A DNA stretch of 6,337 nt from Candidatus Peregrinibacteria bacterium (GTDB lineage: Bacteria > Patescibacteriota > Gracilibacteria > Peribacterales > Peribacteraceae). Positions within the stretch are counted from its first letter, which is position 1; each line of letters opens with the position of its first letter. Positions 1 to 5,291 of the stretch are shown here, piece after piece. The stretch is from positions 1-6,337 of the forward strand of contig VGKZ01000061.1 of assembly GCA_016866815.1 (NCBI GenBank). The letters are read 5' to 3'. A program made the position numbers and the translations under genes. Below the pieces are notes generated by a model. It saw only the letters and a program-made list of their open reading frames with translations, searched no databases and was not told the DNA's origin.

Positions 1-1
1 A

Positions 2-1159
2 ATCGACGCACACATTGTCGGCAAGATCCGCGATTTCAAGATCGAGGAGGTACCCGTCCGCAGCATGATGACTTGCCAGACACGCAAAGGTATCTGCCAG
101 AAGTGCTACGGTTGGGATCTGGGTGATAACAAGACCGTGGAAATCGGTACGCCGGTCGGCATCATTGCGGCGCAGAGCATCGGTGAACCTGGTACGCAGC
201 TCACCATGAGAACGTTCCACATGGGAGGTGTCGCTGAAGGAAGCGACATCACGCAGGGTCTCACACGCGTTGAAGAACTCTTCGAAGCCAGGAGCCCCCG
301 CACGCCGGCGACACTCAGCGACATTGCCGGACTCACCAAAGTTTCGCGTTCCGGAGGGAGGACATTGGTTCATGTGGTCGAACAGGAGAAGGGAGAGGAC
401 AGGTACCTTGTTCCCGCCGGCTACGAAGTCCTCGCGAAGAAGGGTGATGCTGCCAAGGAACGAGCAGTCCTCGCCAAATCCACGACTGATAAGACAACTT
501 TGAAGGCCAAGATTGGCGGTAAAGTCGTCTCGATCGCCGATGGTGTCATCGTTGTGAAGCACGACGAGATCCAGGAGCGCACCTATGAATTCGGTCCTCG
601 TGAATCCCTCCTCGTGAAGAACGGCGAGATCATCAAGGTCGGTCAGCCGATCAACCTCGGACACTTCGATCTGCAGGATCTCCTCCAGAAGCAGGGTCCG
701 TACGCCGTGGAAAACTACGTCGTCCAGGAAGTGCAGCACATCTACGCTTCCCAGGGGCAGACCATCAATGACAAGCACCTGGAGATCATCGTCCGCAAGA
801 TGTTCAGCAAGGTCCGTATCATCGAGTCCGGCGACACCACATTCCTCCCCGGAGAGACGGCGGATATCGGCGATGTGTATCATGAGAACGAGCTCATCGG
901 TAAGAAAGGCGGCAAGCGCGCTACCTTCGAGCAGCTCCTTCTGGGTATCACCAGGGCAGCACTCGCGACAGACAGCTGGCTCGCCGGTGCTTCCTTCCAG
1001 GAGACCATCCGCGTTCTCGTAGAGGCAGCCGTTACCAGAAAGGTCGATGCACTGCAGGGCCTGAAGGAGAACGTCATCATCGGCCGCCTCATCCCGACGG
1101 GAGAGGTGTATCGGGACCGCTTTGGTTTCGGCAAAAAGAAGGACGAAGCCAGTATGTAA
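2..1159 (+). CDS. rpoC: DNA-directed RNA polymerase beta' subunit, C-terminal part (5' end outside window)
   Basis: This is the catalytic beta' subunit of RNA polymerase. The frame is open from base 2, so the gene enters from the left; 385 residues plus the stop are visible out of a protein usually well over 1,100 residues. Visible residues 25, 32 and 35 are cysteines in the pattern C-x6-C-x2-C, three of the four ligands of the second beta' zinc site; the fourth should lie upstream. Just after comes the trigger-loop segment AAQSIGEPGTQLTMRTFH, followed directly by GLTRVEELFEAR, so the large SI3 insertion of enterobacterial beta' is absent. A typical C-terminal block follows, with DKHLEIIVRKM, ASFQETIRVL and GLKENVIIGRLIPTG near the end, then a short basic tail. 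The stop is TAA at 1157-1159, followed by an intrinsic terminator. Position before rpsL is the common bacterial order. No frameshift or internal stop is seen. Confidence 0.98.
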   Translation: MDAHIVGKIRDFKIEEVPVRSMMTCQTRKGICQKCYGWDLGDNKTVEIGTPVGIIAAQSIGEPGTQLTMRTFHMGGVAEGSDITQGLTRVEELFEARSPRTPATLSDIAGLTKVSRSGGRTLVHVVEQEKGEDRYLVPAGYEVLAKKGDAAKERAVLAKSTTDKTTLKAKIGGKVVSIADGVIVVKHDEIQERTYEFGPRESLLVKNGEIIKVGQPINLGHFDLQDLLQKQGPYAVENYVVQEVQHIYASQGQTINDKHLEIIVRKMFSKVRIIESGDTTFLPGETADIGDVYHENELIGKKGGKRATFEQLLLGITRAALATDSWLAGASFQETIRVLVEAAVTRKVDALQGLKENVIIGRLIPTGEVYRDRFGFGKKKDEASM

Positions 1160-1188
1160 GCGCAAATAACTGAATAAAAAATATGTTC

Positions 1189-1222
1189 AAAAATCCCGGC
1201 TGGGGTCAGTCGGGATTTTTTT
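1189..1222 (+). terminator. Intrinsic terminator of rpoC
   Basis: The arms 1189-1201 (AAAAATCCCGGCT) and 1208-1220 (AGTCGGGATTTTT) pair over 13 bp with one G-U, around the six-base loop GGGGTC. The 3' arm runs into seven T (1216-1222). The A-rich 5' side means it could also work from the opposite strand. It lies 30 nt after the rpoC stop and should separate rpoC transcription from the rpsL promoter. Confidence 0.9.
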
Positions 1223-1270
1223 GACCGACGGAGAAGGCATTTTCCTCAGGGGAAATCCTGGTCAACTCCC

Positions 1271-1299
1271 TTTACGCGTTTCAGAAGCTCACGTAGAAT
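1271..1299 (+). promoter_or_regulatory. Sigma70-type promoter for rpsL-rpsG
   Basis: A -35 element TTTACG (1271-1276, 4 of 6 consensus bases) and a -10 element TAGAAT (1294-1299, 5 of 6) are separated by the ideal 17 bp. The predicted transcription start is near 1306, giving a leader of about 50 nt before the rpsL start. It lies just past the rpoC terminator, where a new promoter is needed. The leader is pyrimidine-rich and has no purine-rich ribosome binding site; CCTAC occurs 8 nt before the start codon. Confidence 0.65.
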
Positions 1300-1356
1300 G
1301 CCTCGGCATTTCTGGCGCTCTTCCGTTTTCCGGTCGAGCCCTCCCTACCGTTTCTC

Positions 1357-1782
1357 ATGCCAACCATCAATCAACTCATTCGCAAACCACGCAAGAAGTT
1401 GCGGAGGAAGAGCAAATCCCCTGCACTCCAGTACACCTGGAATGCCCTCAACATGCGCGATGTCCCTCTTGCCCATGGTGCGCCGTTCAAGCGTGGAGTG
1501 TGTCTCAAAGTGACCACGATGACGCCGAAGAAGCCGAACTCCGCTCTCCGAAAGATCGCCCGTGTGCGCCTGACGAATGGTCACGAAGTGAAGGCCTACA
1601 TCATGGGTGAGGGCCATAACCTCCAGGAGCACAGCGTGGTCATCGTTCGCGGAGGTCGCGTGAAAGACCTTCCGGGTGTCCGCTACCACATCGTCCGCGG
1701 CGTTCTGGATACCGAGGGCGTTCAGGGTCGCAAACAGGGCCGCAGCCGCTACGGTGCCAAGAAACCCAAAGCCGCCAAATAA
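1357..1782 (+). CDS. rpsL: 30S ribosomal protein S12 (uS12)
   Basis: S12 sits at the decoding centre of the 30S subunit and helps control accuracy. The 141-residue product begins MPTINQLIRKPRKK, the usual family start, which fixes ATG 1357. Conserved blocks are TPKKPNSALRK (residues 56-66), GEGHNLQEHSVVIVRGG (84-100) and RVKDLPGVRYHIVRG (101-115), ending in RYGAKKPK. The lysines where streptomycin-resistance changes usually occur (K58/K59 in PKKPNS, K103 in VKDLP) are present in the sensitive form. D104 is the aspartate that RimO methylthiolates in other bacteria. Between SPAL and GAPFKRGVC there is an extra segment of about 15 residues (roughly 25-40, YTWNALNMRDVPLAH) absent from E. coli S12; Firmicutes S12 has an insertion at about this place with a different sequence. 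No Shine-Dalgarno precedes the start. It is probably cotranscribed with rpsG. Confidence 0.98.
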   Translation: MPTINQLIRKPRKKLRRKSKSPALQYTWNALNMRDVPLAHGAPFKRGVCLKVTTMTPKKPNSALRKIARVRLTNGHEVKAYIMGEGHNLQEHSVVIVRGGRVKDLPGVRYHIVRGVLDTEGVQGRKQGRSRYGAKKPKAAK

Positions 1783-1786
1783 TTCC

Positions 1787-1859
1787 CCTAAAGAACCTAA
1801 CGAACCTAACGAACCTAATGAACCTAACGAACCTAATGAACCTACAACCTACTTCCTAA
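1787..1859 (+). repeat. 9-nt tandem repeat GAACCTAAC between rpsL and rpsG
   Basis: The gap between rpsL and rpsG is almost entirely a short tandem repeat with unit GAACCTAA(C/T). CCTAA/CCTAC cores start at 1787, 1796, 1805, 1814, 1823, 1832 and 1841, a strict 9-nt period, then at 1848 and 1855 at a 7-nt period. The five units from 1793 to 1837 are near identical; the flanking ones are degenerate. The last core ends 10 nt before the rpsG ATG. The strand is rich in A and C and poor in G, so its RNA should be unstructured. I see no promoter in it and nothing resembling the folded S7-binding site that E. coli has between these genes. Its role is unknown. Confidence 0.9.
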
Positions 1860-1869
1860 CGCCTCGTTC

Positions 1870-2322
1870 ATGCCTAAGCCAGTCAAGCAATACATTCCAC
1901 AGGGATCCGATCTCATCATCGAGAAATTCATCTGCTGCATCATGTCGCGCGGAAAGAAGTCCGTAGCCCGCAAGATCTTTTGGGATGCAATGGATATCAT
2001 CAAGACCCGCACGAAAGAGGCTCCTGTTGAGGTCTTCAACAAAGCCATTCTCAATGTGACGCCGCTTGTGGAGGTCCGACCGAAGCGCGTGGGTGGTTCG
2101 GTGTACCAGGTTCCGGTTGAGGTGAGTCCCAAGCGTCAGCAGACCCTGGCGTACCGCTGGCTCATCACGGCAGCACGTGACCGGAAGGGTATCCCCATGT
2201 CGCAGCGTCTCGCTCTGGAGTTCCTGGATGCGTCGACCGATCAGGGAAATGCCTTCAAGAAGAAGCAGGACGTCATCAAGATGGCTCAGGCAAACAAGGC
2301 GTTTGCCCACTTGGCACGTTAA
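1870..2322 (+). CDS. rpsG: 30S ribosomal protein S7 (uS7)
   Basis: S7 is a primary 16S rRNA-binding protein that organises the 30S head and lies beside the E site and mRNA exit. The 150-residue product carries KFICCIMSRGKKSVARKI (residues 19-36), the beta-hairpin block VEVRPKRVGGSVYQVPVEV (67-85), RWLITAAR (96-103) and the classic end MAQANKAFAH (138-147). The N terminus is short: it begins MPKPVKQYIPQG and lacks the usual arginine-rich stretch before the VLPDP-like segment. Reading upstream in frame meets TGA at 1837-1839 with no ATG, GTG or TTG between, so the short form is not a start-site error. There is no Shine-Dalgarno; upstream is the CCTAA/CCTAC repeat. It is most likely transcribed with rpsL, 87 nt away, and is followed by a probable terminator. 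Confidence 0.98.
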   Translation: MPKPVKQYIPQGSDLIIEKFICCIMSRGKKSVARKIFWDAMDIIKTRTKEAPVEVFNKAILNVTPLVEVRPKRVGGSVYQVPVEVSPKRQQTLAYRWLITAARDRKGIPMSQRLALEFLDASTDQGNAFKKKQDVIKMAQANKAFAHLAR

Positions 2323-2351
2323 TTTCAGCATCGGAAGGCTTTGATCTGGAC

Positions 2352-2381
2352 AGGGTTCTCATCCTGACCCTTGCTTTTTTT
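2352..2381 (+). terminator. Probable intrinsic terminator of rpsL-rpsG
   Basis: AGGGTT (2352-2357) pairs with GACCCT (2366-2371), six pairs with one G-U, around an eight-base loop, followed three bases later by seven T (2375-2381). An alternative stem GGACAGG/CCTGACC with one A-A mismatch uses nearly the same bases. The stem is modest, so termination may be partial. The T-tract also overlaps the -35 region of the next promoter. Confidence 0.5.
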
Positions 2382-2398
2382 CTCTAAATCAGTATAAT
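2371..2398 (+). promoter_or_regulatory. Sigma70-type promoter for the 102-residue gene
   Basis: A perfect -10 TATAAT (2393-2398) lies 16 bp after TTGCTT (2371-2376), which matches the -35 consensus only in its first three bases. The predicted start is near A2405, giving a leader of about 26 nt before ATG 2431. The leader has no Shine-Dalgarno but has CCTAC at 2419-2423, 7 nt before the start. The -35 overlaps the T-tract of the preceding terminator. Confidence 0.65.
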
Positions 2399-2430
2399 AT
2401 CCGCACTAAAAATTCATACCTACAGCGCAT

Positions 2431-2739
2431 ATGAGTTCCGTTACCGAACGTATACAGTCGCCGCCTGTCACTGCTGAATCCCTGTGCAGTCATTTCAATG
2501 CGGTCCAGGAAGTGCTGATTCTCTCGAGCCGCATCAATTTGGATTACCGCGGTCACCAGGATGCAAAGGTTGCGATGCTCGCTGAAGTCCTTGATGCGTT
2601 GAGAGGCGATGCTCTGCTTCTCGACATTCTCGCAGTCGAATGCGATCCTGCAGAAGCCTTTCTATGCTACGCACGTCGCGAGATTGCGATCAGACTCGTT
2701 GGACGCTTTGGTATTGATGCCCGGGAACTTGCAATTTAA
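2431..2739 (+). CDS. Small conserved-looking protein of unknown function, 102 aa
   Basis: I do not recognise this gene. The product begins MSSVTERIQSPPVTAESLC and ends GRFGIDARELAI. It reads as a soluble, mostly helical protein: a flexible Ser/Pro-rich start (residues 1-14), then likely helices at about 15-35, 43-58, 60-70 and 73-92, with no signal peptide, no membrane segment and no metal-binding cysteine pattern (C19, C71, C79 are scattered). Evidence that it is real is its own TATAAT promoter, codon use like its neighbours (GC-rich third positions), an ORF filling the available space, and a stop followed at once by the next gene's promoter. It sits between rpsG and fusA, where str operons normally have no gene, which hints at a translation-linked role, but this is only positional. 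A minus-strand ORF overlapping its end (2662-2901) has no such support. Confidence 0.7.
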   Translation: MSSVTERIQSPPVTAESLCSHFNAVQEVLILSSRINLDYRGHQDAKVAMLAEVLDALRGDALLLDILAVECDPAEAFLCYARREIAIRLVGRFGIDARELAI

Positions 2740-2757
2740 TATTATATATATTATAAT
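2729..2757 (+). promoter_or_regulatory. Promoter placed for leaderless transcription of the 88-residue gene
   Basis: TTGCAA (2729-2734, 4 of 6) and a perfect TATAAT (2752-2757) are separated by 17 bp. Six bases lie between the -10 and ATG 2764, so the expected transcription start is the A of the start codon, giving an mRNA without a 5' leader. The -35 lies inside the last codons of the preceding gene. The -10 is inside an AT-only inverted repeat. Confidence 0.7.
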
Positions 2758-2759
2758 AT
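2739..2759 (+). repeat. AT-only inverted repeat over the -10 element
   Basis: ATATTATA (2739-2746) and TATAATAT (2752-2759) are perfect 8-bp inverted arms around a five-base spacer TATAT. The right arm contains the whole -10 box. It could ease DNA melting or form an operator, but pure AT runs give such symmetry easily by chance. Confidence 0.5.
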
Positions 2760-2763
2760 ACTT

Positions 2764-3030
2764 ATGATGGAAACTCACACGATAGGGGAGGCGACGAAGA
2801 AGGCAGTAACTGCACCTGCAAGGCTTCTCGGTCTTGCTCCGGCTGAAGCCCTGGTTGACCTTGTATCGCTGAAGAATCCGCTGAAGGGAATGCAGGATCA
2901 CGTTCGATCTGCCCTTGGTGATGTGTTTTTCTGGCCGCTACGGGTAGCCAAGAATCTCCTCGTCGGTGGTGCGAGGGCAGCATGGGCTGGAGTCAGAAAT
3001 GCACCGGTGATTCCGGTCAGTCGCGGGTGA
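2764..3030 (+). CDS. Small basic protein of unknown function, 88 aa
   Basis: I do not recognise this gene. Two adjacent ATG codons (2764 and 2767) could start it; the promoter spacing favours 2764 as a leaderless start. The product begins MMETHTIGEATKKAV and ends PVIPVSRG. It is Ala/Leu/Val-rich with a net positive charge. Residues 13-36 look like an amphipathic helix, 42-50 a short linker helix, and 51-77 (GDVFFWPLRVAKNLLVGGAR and onward) an aromatic, moderately hydrophobic stretch broken by Arg and Lys. That is too charged for a clear membrane span, but could bind a membrane surface, RNA or a protein partner. No cysteines and no signal peptide are visible. It lies 24 nt after the 102-residue gene and before the fusA promoter. 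Support comes from the good promoter and neighbour-like codon use; no family can be named. Confidence 0.65.
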   Translation: MMETHTIGEATKKAVTAPARLLGLAPAEALVDLVSLKNPLKGMQDHVRSALGDVFFWPLRVAKNLLVGGARAAWAGVRNAPVIPVSRG

Positions 3031-3055
3031 TATCTGCGTCCTTTTCTTGCAGATT

Positions 3056-3089
3056 ATAAGCAAGAATCGGCCCATTGGTGCTTGTTTTT
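3056..3089 (+). terminator. Possible weak terminator before fusA
   Basis: ATAAGCA (3056-3062) can pair with TGCTTGT (3079-3085), seven pairs with one G-U, around a 16-base loop, followed by T to 3089. A second small stem, ATCTGC/GCAGAT (3032-3037 with 3049-3054), lies just before. The loop is large and the T-tract short, so function is uncertain. The T-tract overlaps the -35 of the fusA promoter. Confidence 0.35.
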
Positions 3090-3110
3090 CGGTAACCCAT
3101 TCCGTATAGT
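3082..3110 (+). promoter_or_regulatory. Sigma70-type promoter for fusA
   Basis: TATAGT (3105-3110, 5 of 6) lies 17 bp after TTGTTT (3082-3087, matching only TTG). The predicted start is near 3117, giving a leader of about 35 nt. That leader is T/C-rich, has no Shine-Dalgarno, and carries CCACC (3139-3143) 8 nt before ATG 3152. This would let fusA be transcribed independently of rpsL-rpsG. Confidence 0.55.
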
Positions 3111-3151
3111 CTTTCGGAATTTAGCTTTTTTGCTGTCTCCACCTTTTTGCC

Positions 3152-5254
3152 ATGGATCTCAAGAACGTCCGCAATATCGGAATCATTGCCCACATCGACG
3201 CCGGAAAGACGACGACGACTGAGCGCATTCTTTTCTACACGGGAAAGAACTACAAAATCGGAGAAGTGCATGAAGGTGAAGCAACCATGGACTGGATGGA
3301 ACAGGAGCGCGAGCGCGGCATAACGATCACCGCCGCCGCGACGCAGTGTCACTGGAAGGCGCCCGATATCACGGGCAAGGAAATTGATTGCACGATCAAT
3401 ATCATCGACACTCCGGGGCACGTCGACTTCACCGCAGAGGTGGAACGCAGTCTCCGCGTTCTCGACGGAGGCGTTGCCGTCTTCGACGGATCGCAGGGCG
3501 TGGAACCGCAGAGTGAAACCGTCTGGCGTCAGGCAGACAAGTATCACGTTCCCCGCGTTGCTTTCATCAACAAGATGGACAAGACCGGCGGAGATTTCTA
3601 CATGTCCCTTGCCTCCATTCACGACCGTCTCCATAAGGATGCGGTTGCCATCCAGCTCCCGATCGGTGCGGAGTCTGATTTCACCGGCATTGTCGATCTC
3701 GTTGCCAAGAAGGCGTACCGGTTTGAGGGCGAACACGGCGAAAAGCGCATCGAGATTCCCATTCCCGAGGATATGCGTCAGGACGTCAGCGAGTACACGG
3801 CGGTTCTCATGGAGAAAGTCGCCGAGGTGAACGAAGATCTACAGGATGCGTACCTGGAAAACGGGGCGCTGACAGATGAGCAAATCCTTCAGGGGCTCCG
3901 GGCCGGCACGGTGAAGAATAAGCTGTATCCCGTTCTCTGCGGATCCTCTCTGAAGAATATCGGTGTTCAGCTCATGATCGATGCCGTGGTGAAGTATCTT
4001 CCCTGTCCGCTCGATATCTCCGCCGCTGTCGGTATCAATCCGGACACCGATCTTGAGGAGACGAGAAAACCCGATAACAGCGAGCCACTGTCCGCTGTTG
4101 CGTTCAAGATTGCGACGGATCCGTTCGTTGGAAAGCTCACCTTCATCCGTGTCTACTCCGGTGTTCTCGACTCCGGAAACTTCGTGCTGAACACCAGAAA
4201 CGGCGGCAGAGAGCGCATCGGACGTCTGGTGAAAATGCACGCGAATAACCGCGAGGAAATCCAGAAGGTTGAGGCCGGCGATATCGCCGCCGCCATCGGT
4301 CTCAAGGATGTACGCACCGGTGACACTCTGTGCTCAGAGGATAAGCCGATCCGTCTTGAGTCCATTACGTTCGCCGAGCCGGTCATCTCCATTGCTGTCG
4401 AACCGAAGACCAAGGCGGACCAGGAGAAAATGGGTATAGCGCTCCAGAAGCTCGCTGAAGAGGATCCGACGTTCCGTGTCTTTACGGACGAGGAAACGAG
4501 CCAGACCATCATCTCCGGCATGGGTGAGCTTCACCTCGACATCATTGTCGACCGTATGCGCCGCGAGTTCAAAGTGGAGACCAACGTCGGTCAGCCTCAG
4601 GTTGCCTATCGTGAAACCATTCAGAAAGAGATTGAGCATGAGGAGAAGTACATCAAGCAGACCGGTGGTCGCGGTCAGTACGGTCACGTTGTCTTCAAGC
4701 TCATTCCGCAGCAACCGGGTAAGGGATACGAGTTTGAGAACTCCGTGGTCGGAGGACGCATTCCGCGTGAGTTCATCGCTCCGTGTGACAAGGGTTTCCA
4801 GGAGGGTATGAGTCGCGGTATCCTCGCTGGATATCCCGTTGTGGACGTGAAGGTCGAGCTCATCGACGGTTCGTACCACGATGTCGACTCCAACGAAATG
4901 GCCTTCAAGACGTGTGCATCGATTGGCTTCCAGGAAGCCGCCCGCAAGGCAGAGCCGGTTATCCTTGAACCGATTATGAAAGTGGAAGTGGTGTCGCCTC
5001 AGGATTTCCTTGGTGATGTCATGGGAGATCTCTCATCCCGCCGTGGTCTCATCAAGGAGCAGGGCGATCGCGGTCTTGCGAAGTTCATTCATGCGGATGT
5101 TCCGCTCGCTGCGATGTTCGGATACGCAACGGAACTCCGTTCCATGACACAGGGGCGTGCCAGTTACAGCATGGAATTCGGTCACTACGACAAAGTACCG
5201 CGGAATGTCGCAGAGGAGATCGTTGCCAAGCGCACCGGTACGAGCAGGAGATAG
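3152..5254 (+). CDS. fusA: Translation elongation factor G (EF-G)
   Basis: EF-G is the cytoplasmic GTPase that drives tRNA-mRNA translocation and, with RRF, ribosome recycling. The 700-residue length is standard (E. coli about 704). G-domain motifs are all present: P-loop AHIDAGKT (13-20), switch I RGITITAAAT (55-64), DTPGH (86-90) with the GTPase histidine at 90, NKMD (140-143) and the CGSSLKN G5 block (263-269). Domains II and III follow (about 290-480), with TIISGMGELHLDI at 452-464. Domain IV includes GGRGQYGHV (505-513) and the tip loop YHDVDSNEMAFK (575-586), and domain V runs from about 605 with SPQDFLGDVMGDLSSRRG. The start is the family start (MDLKNVRNIGIIAHIDAGKT). The stop is TAG. 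It is a normal translocase-type EF-G, not a TetO/TetM or BipA/LepA relative. No terminator is visible before ribD. Confidence 0.98.
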   Translation: MDLKNVRNIGIIAHIDAGKTTTTERILFYTGKNYKIGEVHEGEATMDWMEQERERGITITAAATQCHWKAPDITGKEIDCTINIIDTPGHVDFTAEVERSLRVLDGGVAVFDGSQGVEPQSETVWRQADKYHVPRVAFINKMDKTGGDFYMSLASIHDRLHKDAVAIQLPIGAESDFTGIVDLVAKKAYRFEGEHGEKRIEIPIPEDMRQDVSEYTAVLMEKVAEVNEDLQDAYLENGALTDEQILQGLRAGTVKNKLYPVLCGSSLKNIGVQLMIDAVVKYLPCPLDISAAVGINPDTDLEETRKPDNSEPLSAVAFKIATDPFVGKLTFIRVYSGVLDSGNFVLNTRNGGRERIGRLVKMHANNREEIQKVEAGDIAAAIGLKDVRTGDTLCSEDKPIRLESITFAEPVISIAVEPKTKADQEKMGIALQKLAEEDPTFRVFTDEETSQTIISGMGELHLDIIVDRMRREFKVETNVGQPQVAYRETIQKEIEHEEKYIKQTGGRGQYGHVVFKLIPQQPGKGYEFENSVVGGRIPREFIAPCDKGFQEGMSRGILAGYPVVDVKVELIDGSYHDVDSNEMAFKTCASIGFQEAARKAEPVILEPIMKVEVVSPQDFLGDVMGDLSSRRGLIKEQGDRGLAKFIHADVPLAAMFGYATELRSMTQGRASYSMEFGHYDKVPRNVAEEIVAKRTGTSRR

Positions 5255-5291
5255 GCTTTGCCACCGGCATCCTTCGTGCTACAAGTGAGCC

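Noticed and set aside
1239..1256. Small hairpin ATTTTCC/GGGAAAT upstream of the rpsL promoter
   Set aside because: It lies upstream of the predicted transcription start and after the rpoC terminator, has no T-tract, and 7-bp stems with one G-U occur often by chance.
1160..1356. A second gene or leader peptide in the rpoC-rpsL gap
   Set aside because: The open frames there (for example from 1221 or 1298) run out of frame into rpsL, lack promoter logic and have no protein-like composition.
1838..1869. An upstream start giving S7 a normal-length N terminus
   Set aside because: In-frame codons from 1840 to 1867 contain no ATG, GTG or TTG, and TGA at 1837-1839 closes the frame.
1676..1966. A frame through the tandem repeat encoding an (Asn-Glu-Pro)n peptide
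   Set aside because: It starts out of frame inside rpsL and runs into rpsG. The NEP repeats are only the 9-nt DNA repeat read as codons, and the GAACCTAA units lose their period near rpsG.
3017..3736. A 239-codon open frame on the minus strand
   Set aside because: Most of it lies opposite the highly conserved G domain of fusA and it has no promoter or recognisable motif; it is a shadow of GC-rich codon use.
5255..5291. FMN riboswitch or terminator before ribD
   Set aside because: The gap is only 37 nt and shows no conserved RFN elements, no long stem and no T-tract.
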